64,000 nucleotides of DNA from Angiostrongylus vasorum (GCA_018806985.1 JADANN010000170.1:960741-1024740), one strand, 5' to 3'; positions 46,961 to 60,170 are shown, numbered from the stretch's first letter. Numbers and translations are program-made. Notes: generated from the sequence alone by a model not told the origin.

Positions 46961-47231
46961 CAAGACAAATATATTACGAATTTCTCTACTCTGTGGGGAG
47001 GTAGACTTGGTTGGTCTAGGCCTGAGTAAACCAGGTTGTTTCATAATGACCAGAATTCCTTGAATGATATCTTGTCCACATTCTAGTCCGCTTTTTCTTA
47101 AACCATACGCTTAGATACTAAACGCTTTCACCAATTCCTTTTTCCTTCGGAGGTGTTAGAGTATTGTTTAGTAATGACATATTCAAGCAATCTATTAATA
47201 ACTCTTGATTTATGTCTAGTACTTTCTGTAT

Positions 47232-47516
47232 TTAAGAAAAACAAGCAGTGGAAACGTTTTTTCCTAGACAATTTATCGTCCTTATGGGCTTACCAGTTTG
47301 TAGACATATATCTGTCGGCTTTAACAAAGGAAAAAAAAGTGGAAAGACTTCCGTTTTCACAAATTGCTGTTTCCATACAAACCGGTATACTTCTCGAGAT
47401 TCTCCTTTTAAAAAAACGCTAGCAGAGAATGTTACCGAAATGCCTGTGAGAATGAGCTTGTGAAATTCGCTAGGATCTAAATAAAGATCTTGCGTCATTC
47501 CTGAAGAAAACCTCAA
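47232..47516 (-). other. unidentified minus-strand open frame, 94 codons
   Basis: Product includes DLYLDPSEFHKLILTGISVT and a Phe-rich middle. No splice sites or family assigned; could be coding debris of a mobile element or chance. Confidence 0.13.
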
Positions 47517-47957
47517 TTATACACTACGACGCATCAGAATACAAATGTACAATGCGTAATCAGTGCAGCACATTCATTTCATATTTACTTTCGAGTTGTT
47601 CACCTTAAGATTTTATCTGAATTAAACCCGACCACGTTCTGTCCGATGTAACGGAGACAGAAACCATATCCATTGAATCCACCTGTCTTAGGGTAAGTAC
47701 ATGGTTGCTTCTGGTAAGTATTCAACCACATCTCACTGCATCCGCTTCTCAATCGCTCCTCTCTTATAGATTGTATTGATCACCTCACTCTTTTTTAGAA
47801 GCTGATATCTCATTCTTATGCACTAGTTCTATGATATTTCTTAAGCTGAAGTTGAAATCTAATAATATACACAGGAAGAGATGACAATGTGCAAGATTGC
47901 TCGGAAGATCCTATGTGCTAACGGTGTAAAAAAATATAGGTACGTAAGGAGATGAAA

Positions 47958-48230
47958 AGCGCGCCTGTTGCGCAGTGGTTAGAGGAGCCCTGCAATACTC
48001 ATTGGGTCGATCCCACGCCCGAGGTTCACCAAGCATTCCATTTCTCCGGGGTCGGCAAATTCGTATCAGCCTATCTAGGAATATAGAAACATTGGTTTGA
48101 TACATCGGTAGGCTACAAGAAGTAATTGTATAGGCCAGATATGCACTTAGTCACTTTCAAACGATGCATAGTGAAGCATGGCACATCCCTAAGCGATTGA
48201 TCAACGCCGAGAATTTTATCTTTTATACTT
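47958..48230 (+). repeat. SINE-A copy, full length
   Basis: Head CCTGTTGCGCAGTGGTTAGA, B-box GGGTCGATCCCAC, body and terminal AACGCCGAGAATTTTATC. Confidence 0.82.
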
Positions 48231-49200
48231 TTATGGAGATTAGGAAAGGACTTTTCACTAGTACTGGTTCAGTGGGGATTTGGCTTGTTACATAGTTCCT
48301 CAAGCCGTCAATTTACTTATCGCAAGAAGATTCCCTGTCATCATTGGGATCGCTGTCGTCCTGGAAGAATCCGAGTAGTCAGTCAAAAAGAATTCCTTCC
48401 AATTCACAAATACCATCAATTGTCTGTGATTATGATCTGAGAACGCCATATTCCGCCTACCACAGGTCTACGAAGAACATGATACTCGACAAACATTTAA
48501 CTTGTTGCTCGTTGTAGACAGGAGATAATAAATACCAGGTTACACCAGAAGTCGACAAATGCGAACTCACCCAACTCCGTGGATGATGGTGTCGACGCGA
48601 TAGAAGGAATGAAAAAAGTGTTGAGATGTCCATGAAATGTGAAACTTGGTCATCGAACTGTCGTTTATGTGAATGCCGTTTTTTATTAGAGTCATAACTA
48701 ATAGGTAAAGTGATAACCTGTACCATTCAACTAACCTGCAAAAATGCAGACCACTACTAGAATGGTGACTAACAGCCTTAGAATACTGTAGTTGTGCATG
48801 AATGTTATACGTACGTTCAGAAGAGTGTCGTATGAAGTAAGGCGGAATGCTGCGTTAAGCACAGCCTGCCATCTTAGAAGCTAGCCACGCCCATTTCAAT
48901 AGTAGTAGAGGAGAAATGACGTCTCTAAAAGAAGACCTGCCTGTTATGAACACGAATGAATGATTGAGTGAATAAGAATATTGTTCTGATGCTAGGTCAC
49001 AGCATTAACTACACGTAGCTATTACGACAGACGGAGATTACATGTTTTGTTCTTTTTTCAATAAAGCACAGTAAACAGGTCACGGGATATTTTTCAAGCT
49101 GACTTTTCATTAGACGTCGATAAAAGTACCACTACTTTCTTCGACGAAATATGAATCAAACACATGGCGAGGTCGACCACCTGTAGGGCCATCGATTCTC
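48231..49200. other. no gene recognised
   Basis: A 89-codon minus frame (48457-48726) with an Arg/His-rich run lies here without family match. No exon signals. Confidence 0.3.
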
Positions 49201-49208
49201 ATAAATCC

Positions 49209-49244
49209 GGTTCTGAAGAAGGCGAAGACGTCAAAACGCTAGCC
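49209..49244 (+). ncRNA. hammerhead-like motif, copy I
   Basis: GGTT (49209-49212), CTGAAGA (49213-49219), a GGCGAAGACGTC helix II region, AAAAC (expected GAAAC), GCT and AGCC (49241-49244). Helix I pairs over four bases with one wobble. It looks like a chimera of the GGCG and GACGTC subfamilies and is probably inactive. Confidence 0.42.
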
Positions 49245-49484
49245 GAATAGACCTTTTTCAGTCAATATCTATCGTGTTTGTTTAATGATCGAAGAAGATG
49301 TACACGATAAGTTAGCTCTCTTTTTGAAAACGGAGAATATTTTTACTCTCATTTTTAAATAATTTGATGAAGATTCGATCTGTAAAGATGGAGCTCATTC
49401 TTCATTAGTTCATTCAAGTCTTTCAAAATGCAATGATATGAAACCTCCATGATATGAGATGTGCTTCCAACAACAGAAGCATAA

Positions 49485-49752
49485 AGTATAAAGCTCTCGG
49501 CGTTGATCAATGCCTTAAGGACGCACCATGCATTCGACTTCATTGCGTTCGTTTTGAGGTGATTGAATACATATCTGGCCTTTACATTGACTCGCGCTGA
49601 CCTACCGATGTATCGAATCAGTGCTGCTATCCGCCCCGACAGGTCTGGTATGCCGACCCCGGATGAATGGAAGGCTTGGTGAAGCATGGCTGCGAGAATC
49701 TATCACATGTGTACTGCAGGGCTCCTCCGACCACTGCGCCATACGCTTTCAA
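49485..49752 (-). repeat. SINE-A copy, full length
   Basis: Minus strand from AAAGCTCTCGGCGTTGATCA to head complement CCGACCACTGCGCCATACGC, with a small deletion before CCGACCCCGGATGAATGG. Confidence 0.82.
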
Positions 49753-50223
49753 CAATACATCATTGTAATTGACTTCGTTAATAATTGTTTATTTTTTACA
49801 CTTTCCTTTTCCTAATCGTTTGAAGAGAGCGATAGGTATAGTTTTCACTACTTTTTTCCTTTTATGGGTACCTTTTTGTCATAAAGTCGTGTTTTCTCTT
49901 TAACTTTCCCAAGCTTTTGCATTCGAGTTTTTTCCTTTTGCGCAGAATTCTTAATGCACTGGGAAATTAAAGGATATTTCGCACTCACCATCTATGAGGT
50001 TTTTGCACTCATGGATTCATGGATTAAACTAATACAAAAGAAAAACAGATTTATTTGTAGTGAATCAATCAAGTCCACGTGCTTATTAAAGAAAAGCTTG
50101 TAAAAAACTTGTAAAGGACGTAAGGGAAGAAAATCTGATACTTAATTATCTTTAAATGAATGTGGGAAAAGTGGAGGGGGGCTCAGATATGCTCCATTTA
50201 CATAAGCTATCAGATAAAAAAGA

Positions 50224-50502
50224 TTCGTGTAGCCTTGTGGCTAGAAGTGCTCTGTAACACACACTGGATCCGTCGTGGTTCCATCCAGCGAACGGGCTCA
50301 TCAAGTCTTGCATCCATCCAGGGTCGGTATATTGGTAATGGAGTTGTCTGAGAGGGGAACAATGCTAACTAGATACATCGGGTCACAGGTCATTTTCACG
50401 CAAGGCATTTTATAGGCCAGCTGTTCATTCAATCACATCCGTTATGCTATGAATGGAGTCGAATGCATAGCGCTTCACCAAGGAACCGATCAGTTAGCAT
50501 TA
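50224..50502 (+). repeat. SINE-A copy, diverged
   Basis: Head TGTAGCCTTGTGGCTAGAAG, B-box CGTGGTTCCATCCAG, body with GTCGGTATATTGGTAATG and TATAGGCCAGCTGTTCATTC. Confidence 0.68.
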
Positions 50503-51036
50503 AAATCAGTAACTTGAAAGAAGCCTACTGGAATGGTAGAGCAATCCGAGAACAAGAGATTTTAATTATGACATATATTATTTCATACCGCCCAGATGGA
50601 TTTCTAGTGCACTTTTTCCCATTATTTATGAAGTAATCATAACAACTATTGCAATCTCAGGTGGAATTTCATCTACCTGATTCATAACATTGATTTACTT
50701 TTTTTTAAAAAGAAAGACTGTAAAATGACGTTTTATAGCATTCTATGGCCAACATTTTGGCGCCTTCACCTTCTTCAGAACTTGGGATATTTTCACCTTA
50801 TTGTCGCAAAACTTGTCGCTTGCAAAAAACGGCCGGCATGCATTGAATACAATGCTTTTGGTACGAAAGTGGAGGCCACCTTCAACTTCAAGCCCACTTT
50901 CTCGACAACTTCGCCTTCCTCACTATTATTACAGTTATTGTTGTCACTTCACTATTGTGGTTCATGTGGTCTACTTGGTAAATACCGTTTCATTCTAGAA
51001 TTAAATATTCATTTTCTTAATATTCAAGGGAAAATA

Positions 51037-51312
51037 TTCGTGTGGCGCAGTGGTTGGAGGCTCTACTGTGGCACATACGTGAAATCGATCCGTGCGCCCA
51101 TGGCCCACCAAGCCTTCCATCCCTCCGGGGTCGGCAAATTGGTGCCAGACTTGTCTGGGAGGATAGCGGCACTGGCTCGATACATCGGTAGGCCATTGCG
51201 AGTCATTGCAAAGGCCAGATATGCATTCAATCACCTCTAACGATACTTAATGAAGTCGAATGCATTGCGCATCCCTCAGGGATTGATCAACGCCGAGAGC
51301 TTTACCCTCTTC
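51037..51312 (+). repeat. SINE-A copy, full length, close to consensus
   Basis: Head GTGTGGCGCAGTGGTTGGAG, B-box AAATCGATCCG, body and terminal GATCAACGCCGAGAGCTTTA with few changes from the other intact copies; likely one of the younger insertions. Confidence 0.86.
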
Positions 51313-52068
51313 TTATCCTTCAGTATTGAATACTCATTTCAGGAATACTCTACAACTTCAATAAAAAGTCAATGTGCAAGCTTTAGTCTGTTGAAAAAAT
51401 CCCGTAGAAACACCTACCATTTTTGCACTGAACATGTGTATAAATGATTAAGGGATTTGTGTTTTAACCCAACATTTACAGAAGGTAAAGTGATAAAACT
51501 ACTCAACCATTAGAGTATTTGAAGAGTTCAGGACTTAACATACTTCTAGAAAAGATTTCGCTATATCGTTCTTAAGTGTATATAAGACCTCCACAGAATA
51601 TTCCTTCGATCTCAAAATTGTATAGGTTGAAATTCTCAGAGACTGAAGACGGATGCAAATCTTTAGAATTTCCAGTACAAAACCCAGTAACCGCAAATGA
51701 CAACGTTTACATCGCGGAAATCCTATTCGTCTGGACGAAATGCTGTTTGTTAAATTGATTTCGTGTTCGAAATACGAGATTTGATGCAAAAAACAGTGAA
51801 ATAAACAGGTTTGATGAGGTGCAGAATATAAGAGTCTCGTGTTTTCAGGAAGGAGAACATATGACTTTTAGGCAAAACTTGCAGATTCTAATGGCTGCTG
51901 TTCCACTTAATGAAGTTCGATCTCGCCAGAGATCTGCTGGTCTGAAGCGGATAGAAAGCGAACACTGTGTTCTCATACAGTGCATTAGGCTCCATTCATG
52001 CTGAGCGCTGTGCTAATAATGTGTGCTCCAGATTTTGAAGAAGCACCATTTAAGAAGTAGAAGTTAAA

Positions 52069-52106
52069 ATGGCGGCAATCTCCTCTAGGTTCACCAACGG
52101 CGGTCG
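52069..52106 (+). CDS. possible first coding exon
   Basis: ATG in a good context (TTAAAATGG) opens MAAISSRFTNGG plus two bases of the next codon and stops at donor GTCG|GTAAGA. Locally GC-rich against AT-rich flanks. No downstream exon identified. Confidence 0.22.
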
Positions 52107-52109
52107 GTA

Positions 52110-53021
52110 AGAAAAGAATTTAACTTTTATTCATAACCAACCCTTCATTATCTCAAGCTTTACTCTCTCATTGGATTGCGAACGGCTTCTATTTGAAAGC
52201 TTCGATCTATACAAATAAAACGTTAGATGATTCTCAAATATATTGTGGCTAAAAATATGGAGAAAATATTCGAAACGTTTAGCTAGAAAAATACGGTGGT
52301 AGAATGGAAAAAAGTGAGAAGCCTTACGGTTAAATCTTACCCCTTAGTACTGCTAATAGGTTATGAGAAAACAGTGAAGAAACATGTAAAGTCTAAGAGT
52401 ATATTAAAGATGAATTAAAGAGTGAAATAAAACTGAAGAAAGTGAAAAAAGCTGTGGAAGAGCCTTATGATCTCTTGTCGATCGATATCTCAGTGGTATA
52501 TCGAAGCCATCAACAGCTGAACGTCGTGTTGCTGTACTGTAGGAAATCTTCTTAACAATTCACATTAAAGTGCAACTTAAGTGGTGATCGCACGAAATTA
52601 GAGCCACAAGTTTCGCTTCTGTGTTATCCTTCCTCTATATTTTCATCAAGGTCCACTCTTTAGAACGAAATTCTAACGTGTCTAGATGGTGAAGATATAT
52701 GATACCGGGCAATAATCGCTGAAGAAGGATTGGAACTTTGAAGCTCCACCCTTATCAGTGGAGCTGACTTTGCAAAAAGTCAGTGAAATTCTGGGATATT
52801 TTGGAAACACCTGGAGGATTTAATCAATTCATTGTCATATACTGCTTAGAATTCCAGAATTTTGTCAATAAGAAGGAATGGAGCAATGGGTTTTGACGAG
52901 ACACAAGTACCGAAAAAGTTTTTCGTTTCAAAAGTAGCTGTTGGTTCAAGTAGAACTTTTGGATCGTTGAAGACATATTAGCTTTCGTTTTTTCGGCAAT
53001 ATTTTTGTTATTGTTCACAGG
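52110..53021. other. no gene recognised
   Basis: AT-rich. At 52245-52285 a GGCT...GAAACGTT...AGCT arrangement faintly resembles the ribozyme family but lacks the core. Confidence 0.3.
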
Positions 53022-53262
53022 ATGAATACCAGGATTCACTACCGTCCTGGCATGAAACTAGACGCATGGTGGCAAATCTCACTCTCATACTCAAAGGCCG
53101 GCGACTATGGTAAAGACCTGGCGCAGACTTTGGCTAGGCTCACCTCGGGACACCAGGCAACCACAATGGCTAGACCAGCAAAACTCCGAAAAAACGAAAA
53201 TTACGCTGAGGTCCGCAAAATAAGTGAAGACGGACCATCCAGATATCCATGTATAGTTCACA
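53022..53262 (+). repeat. family C repeat, 5' truncated
   Basis: Begins at AATACCAGGATTCACTACCG and keeps GCATGGTGGCAAATCTCACT, CAGGCAACCACAATGGCTAG and GACGGACCATCCAGATATCC. Confidence 0.68.
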
Positions 53263-55934
53263 ATATCACGTTAATGCTTCATTGCGTGTAATCGATCAAG
53301 TGTATCTCACATTCAGATCAAAAAAATCAATAAGGATTTGTGTTGCATAGAATGGAGCTCCTATAGAAGAATAATGTTGCTTTTCTATGGCAGTGCCTAT
53401 GGATGATAAGCTTATTGTTTTTTATACGGAAATCTCCACTAAACCGTCCATTCAAGAAGGCAGTGAGGTAATGTTTGTAGTGTACTTTTGAGTGGATATA
53501 TGATGGCTGGAAGAAACCATCATCATCCAACTAAATGGAAAACTTTAAAAATCCAGTATTACTCTATAGGGTTTCTACTCGGATTCAAATAATAAAGATA
53601 TGTATGTAGCTGTTCCTGAGATTTGCATAGTCACTTGATTTTCCTAGTATTTGCGACCAGGTTCTGGAAGGTCAATAATAGAAAGCGTTGCGTTCCAATC
53701 AATAAGTCGGTTTTTCGGTAGAGAAGATGCTGTCGTTGGTAAATTATTGGTTCGAATGAGTCACTAGAAATTTTACTCTGTTCTTTTGTAAATACGTGAA
53801 TTTGCTGGGAATAGTCTAGTCATGTTTGCTTTAACCAGTTCACAACCGCGGTGATTTTCGAGAGGCCATCGGATCGCGCGTCATTGGAGCGCGATGAGAT
53901 ACGCATTGAAATCAATATGTACGCTCCAAACGTACAGCAGAGTACATATACAATAAATGTGCGTTCGTCAAAGGGTTAACGAAGTCGTTTTTCATCGTAA
54001 ATGATTCGCTAGCACAGCCGTCTTCTAATTTTTTCATTAAGTTGATCTAGACATCATTGTAGTCTTTGTAGATTAAAAGGTTGTTTTGCTGGTTCATATT
54101 AGTCAACGTACTCTAGTACGGAGAAAACCTCTACGAAATTATGGAAATGTTGGATAAGTTAGAAAAGCTTCTCAGGTATAATCATTGTGGTATCTTTGCT
54201 TTGTATAACATTTGACATTTTTGCGTTTTCTATCATTCTTTACTGGACGACGTACAATGTGTTAGTTCTAACTCACCATGATTTCGGGTTAGGTGTAGTT
54301 TCTGAGAATCGAACTGGGATGAACAACGCGTAGCTCATTATGTCAGGTATCTTAAGAAAGATATCGACACACGATCCCGAACTCCAGTTATGAGCAAGCC
54401 TATGCCATCTCAGAGCCTGATGAGTTTCCTGAGGCTGTACTGCCACCTGAACCAGTAGAAAAAGGCATCTCACCAAATGTGTGGTGCTATTGGTCATGGG
54501 TGATAAACGGTATTATCCACTTAAGCTCTTCAAACGTGTATGAAACCACAACAAGATAAAAGTACTACTGGGAAGCACAATATCAGCAAAAGGTGGAGGA
54601 CGTATCGATATATACCTATTTGTAATGTCGACTGTACCATACACCAATGGAATCAATTCTACTGCATGACAGTGCTCGTCGACTTGTTCAAAGTGGCGGA
54701 CTGGGAACCGAAAAGGCTAAGAAAAGTAGCTCTGCATTATCAACCTTATTCATTATAACTGTCGACTAACTAACAGCTGTAACTTTTTAAATTAACTTCA
54801 CAAGCTTGTGTTCGAAGAGAAAACCTGTCAGTCAAGAGGGCAACAAAAGCGATTCGACAATATGTATTTGATTCAGTGATTCAGACTTCCAAGTGACGAT
54901 TGTATATACTTGAACAGGTTGGATTGGTTGTAAACGCCTTTGTCGTACTTTGATTAATGAGGTTAAGTTTTGAAAAGTTTAAGTTTTTAAGCAACTAGAC
55001 ATTTCGTAGTAAACAGTCTCTTACTATGGTGTCCGCATATCCCAATAACTTGTGCATAAAATTAACCCTAAGCTCTCTCTTGGGGACATTGTAATGAGCA
55101 CACTCCAACAGGAATCAACAACAGAAGTACAACCACATACATGTTTGATTTATCTCTTTCGTCTTCTGTAGTACTCTTTCACTTTTCGAAACTAGTTCCT
55201 TCAGTTGACAAGGAAACTTTTCCGAGAAAGATAATTCCGTAGTTTATTGAGTTAAACTACTAGAAGAAGACACTAATTCTCAAAGAGTTTCAATTCTAAA
55301 CTCGATTAAGAGAACGAATACCTTTGACAAATGAGACTAGCGATGGGTTGAAAGAACAGAAGCGGATGTAGAGCGTCGAACCGGATCGTTCCTAATACGG
55401 TGAGTTGCTAGTATACGGTAGCCAACGATGTCGATAATTGTTGGCACTCATGAGGTGCAAATTTTCTGCAAGGGGACATAAGACGGAAACGCTCTTTATT
55501 CATTTTTTATTACAACCGCATTTTAAGCATATATGACGTGTCTTTTCTCTCGTCAAAATAAAACTTTATCATACTTTGAGTTCATCTAAGTTTAGTAGGT
55601 GCATGCTTTTTGCTTTGAAATGAATAGGACCACAGTAAACTACAAGTTAAGTCAAACACTGTCAGTCTTCTTCTATCGAATAGTGCTTTTTAAGAACATT
55701 CTCTTTTCTATGGAACAACTGAGTTTTTCTTGTTGGGAGCGAATTGGGCTAGTAGATAGCACGTGGGCATTAAACAAATGTAAAGAGATTTGTGTTAAAG
55801 AGTCAATTAGACAAAGACTTACGTGTAAAAAACAAAACTGCCGAGGAATTTTTAAAACGATAGCGGAACAGCTGATGAGAAGAGACATAACGAGAAGAAA
55901 ATCTGAGCATTCGAAAAAAGAACGATAAAACGAT
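53263..55934. other. no gene recognised
   Basis: About 2.7 kb without a named repeat or a convincing exon. A 109-codon plus frame at 55599-55928 (Lys/Arg/Cys-rich end) runs up to the SINE-A that follows and is unassigned. Confidence 0.3.
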
Positions 55935-56212
55935 AAAAAAGATAAAGTTTTCGGCGTTGATCAATTCCTGAGGGACGCGCCCCGCATTCAACTTCATCAA
56001 TCATCGTTGGAGGTGATCGGATGCATATCTGGCCTTTGCAATAACTCGCGGTGGTCTACTGATGTATCCAGCCAGTGCTACAATCCTCCCAGACAAGTCT
56101 GTTACCAATTTGCTCACCTCGGAGGAATGGAAGGCTTGGTGAGCCATGGGCGCTGGGATCGATCCCATGTGTGTGTCGCAGGGCTCCAACGAGCACTGCG
56201 TCACATCGTCAG
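55935..56212 (-). repeat. SINE-A copy, full length
   Basis: Minus strand from AAAGTTTTCGGCGTTGATCA to a head with GGGATCGATCCCATGTGTGT. Close to the family consensus. Confidence 0.84.
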
Positions 56213-57827
56213 AAGAACGATAAGGATTTAGAATTGAGCATTTTGGGCATTGCTTCAGTGTGATAAGTAGATATATTTGAATAAATAAGAAAAAAGCTGC
56301 TCTTTGTACATGTAAAAAATGATGTCTGCAAACTGCTCTTCTTTGTTCAAACAGTATATGATTGGTGTTATGTAGTGTTGTGCTGAGAATACGATAGGAC
56401 ATAAGAGAAGGACGTAAAGTGAGATGTTTTCAACTATTTCAGCATCGAGTTCCACGACGATCGAAGCGTGTAATTTCTGAAGTTACTGAAGCATCTGATA
56501 TATTGTTTTCTCAAATCCGTTGGCGTGTTCAAAGCATCGTTCTAATTTTTTTGTAAGTACCTCTGGAAAAAAGTTCGTTCATCAAAATGCTGAAAGAGAT
56601 GTTTTTGTGCTTTAAGAAAAGAAGATGACAAAGTTCGACAAAGGACAGGTACACACTTCCATTGAGGGGTCAAAACAACCTCGAAAAGTAGTACGATGTC
56701 GGACATTTTTATTACCTTTTCAGCTTTCGAAATTGACTAAAGTTTTCCATTTACTGACAAGTACATAGTGAAAAAAATCCACTTGGTCCCTTAAATAATT
56801 TGTTATTGAAAATTTCCGGGGCTTTTTTCTGCAACAATCTCTATCATTTGGTGGTCTATCATTCAAAGTCTTCGCGTGTCGCTACACCAGAGAACGATCT
56901 TTCCTTCATCATCTGAAGGAAGGTTGTAGCCCCTAATAGGAGCTTTTTGTCAAAGCGATTAGTCTTTCTGTTGGTGATTTGTTCCGTTTTCTGGCGGAAA
57001 CTTTCAATTACCAAAATAGCAGTGAGTGAGAAGAATGTCGGAAGAAAAATAGCGAGGAATGCTCGGGACGAAATGACCTGGTATAGAAAGAGTCGGCTAC
57101 TTCCGATGGAATACACTCCACTTTTAAAGAGTAATAAAGTATTTTTTGGCTAGGAACTGTTGTCTTTAATAGTGAAAAAGATTATTTTATTAAAATTTGA
57201 CGCTAAGTTAAGCATCGTTTTGTGGTCTTTCGATGACCTCTTCCACTTCTAACGTGTCTATATTGAACAAAACAACAATATAGCCTCGAAGTATTTCTCA
57301 GTGGTATCCGATTTCATGCAACTCTTCACATACTGCCGCGATACGGTAATTACCGTAATTCGAAACGATGTGTTCAATTTGTCGGCAAAATTGACGCCTA
57401 GTAATGACATACATTATTGACACCATCACCTTCGCTACTCACTACCATATTGCAATTTGTTCTTCTTCCAGACGGGCGCGAAGGCCGTTCGACAATTATC
57501 AGGTTTCCCATCTCCCTAACTACCTTTGAGCTATTACCGTACCCCCAAGTTGTGACCTGATTTCAATTTGCTCGTTGAGCGTGTTTTTTTGAGCATTGGA
57601 AGGAGTATAGTGGCCCGATTATACCGGCCACATTAATGCAAGCTCTGTTGTCTAGTGGAAGGTTTTTCAAGGTCGTAAAATATTGTGATCGACTTCGCCG
57701 TTGAATTTTTTGTGTAGTGAGTAGTCTTCTGGTTTCGATATTGAGAAATTTTAAAGAGCAAAAGGAAACTGCCTAACTCATTTTTTAGGTTTCTGAGGAA
57801 ATATTGGTATCATCATTCGTTTATAAG
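56213..57827. other. no gene recognised
   Basis: Contains an 85-codon minus frame (56859-57116) with a hydrophobic stretch (FLAIFLPTFFSLTAILVI) that could be membrane-spanning, but no splice context supports a gene. A GC-richer patch at 57400-57630 holds no clear exon. Confidence 0.3.
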
Positions 57828-58080
57828 GGCGAGTGTGGAGCAGTGGTGGAGGCGCCACTGCGACACACACGTGGAATCGATCTCCGCGCCCATGGCTCGC
57901 TAAGCCTTCCATTTCTCCGGGGTCCGAAAAAATGGTACTAGATCTGTCTGGGAGGATAGCAGAGTTATTGTAAAGGCCAAATATGCATTCATTCACCTCC
58001 AACGATACTTAATAAAGTCGAATGCATGGCGCATCCTTGGGGGGATTGATCAACGCCGAGAGCTTTATCCTTTTTTTATT
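57828..58080 (+). repeat. SINE-A copy with internal deletion
   Basis: Head GAGTGTGGAGCAGTGGTGGA, B-box GGAATCGATCTCC. The segment between GGGAGGATAGCAG and the TTATTGTAAAGGCC block is deleted by about 40 bases. Terminal block and tail intact. Confidence 0.82.
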
Positions 58081-58794
58081 CATTTATCATTCGTTTATTG
58101 TCACCAGGCTCGAAGACCATCGGCCCTCAGGCGACTTAGGGCAATGAAGTTTGGCTTGCACGTCTGCTTACCAAGTATAATTTTTGTGGGAAGCTGTAGC
58201 CAAAACCAATCTTGGATTTATGAACCAAGTGGATTATTCTTCTGCGATTTTTCTGACGTTCTTGTTTTTTGCTTCTACCCTAAATACGGATAAAAACTGC
58301 AACACAACATGTTAGCAGGAAGTAATTGTTTCTTCGACGATGTTAATATGATTACTCAAACAGCTGTTCTCTGTGGTCTTCTTTTCTAAGATCAAAGTTT
58401 CTTTTTTGGCAAGTCGGCCTCTGATAACGATATTTTCCACAGCTTCTAATTGTTGCACACAAAAATTAAGGCATTGAACATGATCGCATTTCCAGAAGAT
58501 TCTCTGGACAGTTGATTTTACTAGGATCCTTGATACCTGTTTCAAAATCACCCTGATTTGTTGTCATTTAAAGGGCGTCTTGAAGAAAGCCAGTTTAAGT
58601 AGTAGATAGAGAAAACAAGAGGAGAATCCTCACAGTAAAATATTTCATTGGGACGGAAATTACATTATTCGTTCTATTGCCGTCACATGAAGAGTTTGAG
58701 GAATTTCCATTAAGTTATGCTCCCCACTGAAATGCTGCATCGCTAGTGGACAAACGACAAAAAAGCGCAAAAGCGTTTCGTTTAGATGAAACCC
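58081..58794. other. no gene recognised
   Basis: AT-rich; a 79-codon minus frame at 58312-58551 has no family signature. Confidence 0.3.
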
Positions 58795-58912
58795 TCAGCG
58801 AAGCGCTGTTCATTTGTCTTCATTCGTAGCATCGTTAAGGTGATTGAATGGCCATTTAGTTTTTTACATTAACTTGTGGTGGCCTACCGATGTGTCAAGT
58901 CAATGCTTTTTT
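58795..58912 (-). repeat. SINE-A fragment
   Basis: Keeps GGTGATTGAATGGCCATTTA, GTGGTGGCCTACCGATGTGT and AAGTCAATGCT only. Hammerhead-like copy J lies some 60 bases beyond. Confidence 0.5.
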
Positions 58913-58968
58913 CTTTATATTCTTGTTGAGCAGACGCGAGGTGCTATTTTATTCTTTAATCAGGAACA

Positions 58969-59005
58969 AGCTGACGTTTCGGTAGAATTCGCCTTTCTTA
59001 GAGCC
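58969..59005 (-). ncRNA. hammerhead-like motif, copy J
   Basis: Minus strand: GAGGCT, CTAAGAA (altered core), GGCGAATTCTACC helix II region, GAAACGTC intact, AGCT. Helix I GGCT/AGCT pairs with one wobble. The cleavage half is perfect; the core is mutated. Confidence 0.42.
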
Positions 59006-59689
59006 TCTTTTTTGTCTTTCCCAAACAACTCTGCTACCTATTGACCAAATCCTAGTAAGCTAGAAGACTTAGTTACCCCGCATCACAGAATAGAATCAAA
59101 GACCTTCCGGATCACAGAGCACCTACGAACATGGCTCAGTAATGCACCATAAGGAAAACAATTCCGAAAACCAATATGGGTTAGTAAGATTTCTCATAAA
59201 TGCTTCACCAGGACATTGAAATGATCCTAAGCAGGATACTTTCTTGTTAGCTTCAGTGGATGCGGTGTCAATCTTACACGTTCCCTGTCAGAGAGAAATA
59301 AACCAAATAGGGATAGGCACCAGTGCTGGGAAAGGAATCCGTAACATTTATGTCATAATGAGCGAATTCTTTTTATATAACCAACTGACGTGGTAGGTTT
59401 GTAAATAAATGCATTCTGCTTCGCTCTTTTCAAAGAAAAAGATAGTTAAAACGTTCCCTAAACCTTTAAGAAACTCTTCATATTCTAAGCTCCGCTATCC
59501 AGTAACGACAACCATCGTATCTTCTGAAATGTCGACCTCAACAAGAAGTCGAGATTTTTTTTTCTGAGAACACCAGGATGAGGTTTACAGTTGCAGTCAG
59601 CCTTGCAGATAAATCACCATCAATAACAGTTATCTAATTTGAATTCACGAATATTAAATAAGAAAAACGACCGCTAGTGAGTTCACGAA

Positions 59690-59832
59690 GCACGGTGCTT
59701 CTGGGTGCTATGCAATGTATTTGGCCGCTGATTCGATACTGCACCACGGCTAACCAAGTTTGCAATCTCTCCGAATCGAGAAGGTTTATACTGGACTTGT
59801 CCTGGAGGATAAAAAGCACTGAAATGGTATGA
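59690..59832 (+). repeat. SINE-A fragment, decayed
   Basis: B-box-like CGCTGATTCGATACTGCACC, then CACGGCTAACCAAGTTTGCA and ACTGGACTTGTCCTGGAGGA. Confidence 0.5.
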
Positions 59833-60044
59833 GTTTTCAAGGTACTGAAATGATAGTTCGATAAGCTAAGGCAAATCACCAATACTTTAACAGTCGGATT
59901 CATCTGTAGAACACAACAGTTGTCTTAGCTGTTTTTTGACCGATTAGCAAATGAGATAAAAAATAATAAAAACATCTAAATTATACTTGGGCTTTCACAA
60001 TCAGACAAAACGCTGCGAGATATTTTTATTTGAGGCGACGATGA

Positions 60045-60170
60045 TGCGAAATTAGCCGCAAGGGCTTCAATGTTGCAGTAAGTAATACGCGAGCCCCTGG
60101 AAAGGGTAATCGTGGTTCGATCTGGCCTAGAGACCAAGTTTTGCAAACATCTCACCATCGTTTCGAAATC
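60045..60170 (+). repeat. SINE-B related copy, diverged
   Basis: Shows CCCCTGGAAAGGGTAATCGT with B-box GTGGTTCGATCTGG and TTTTGCAAACATCTCACCAT, the same order as in the 45828-45965 copy. Confidence 0.55.

Noticed and set aside
52245..52290. Further hammerhead copy (GGCT...GAAACGTT...AGCT)
   Set aside because: The CTGANGA core is absent and helix II does not form; resemblance may be chance.
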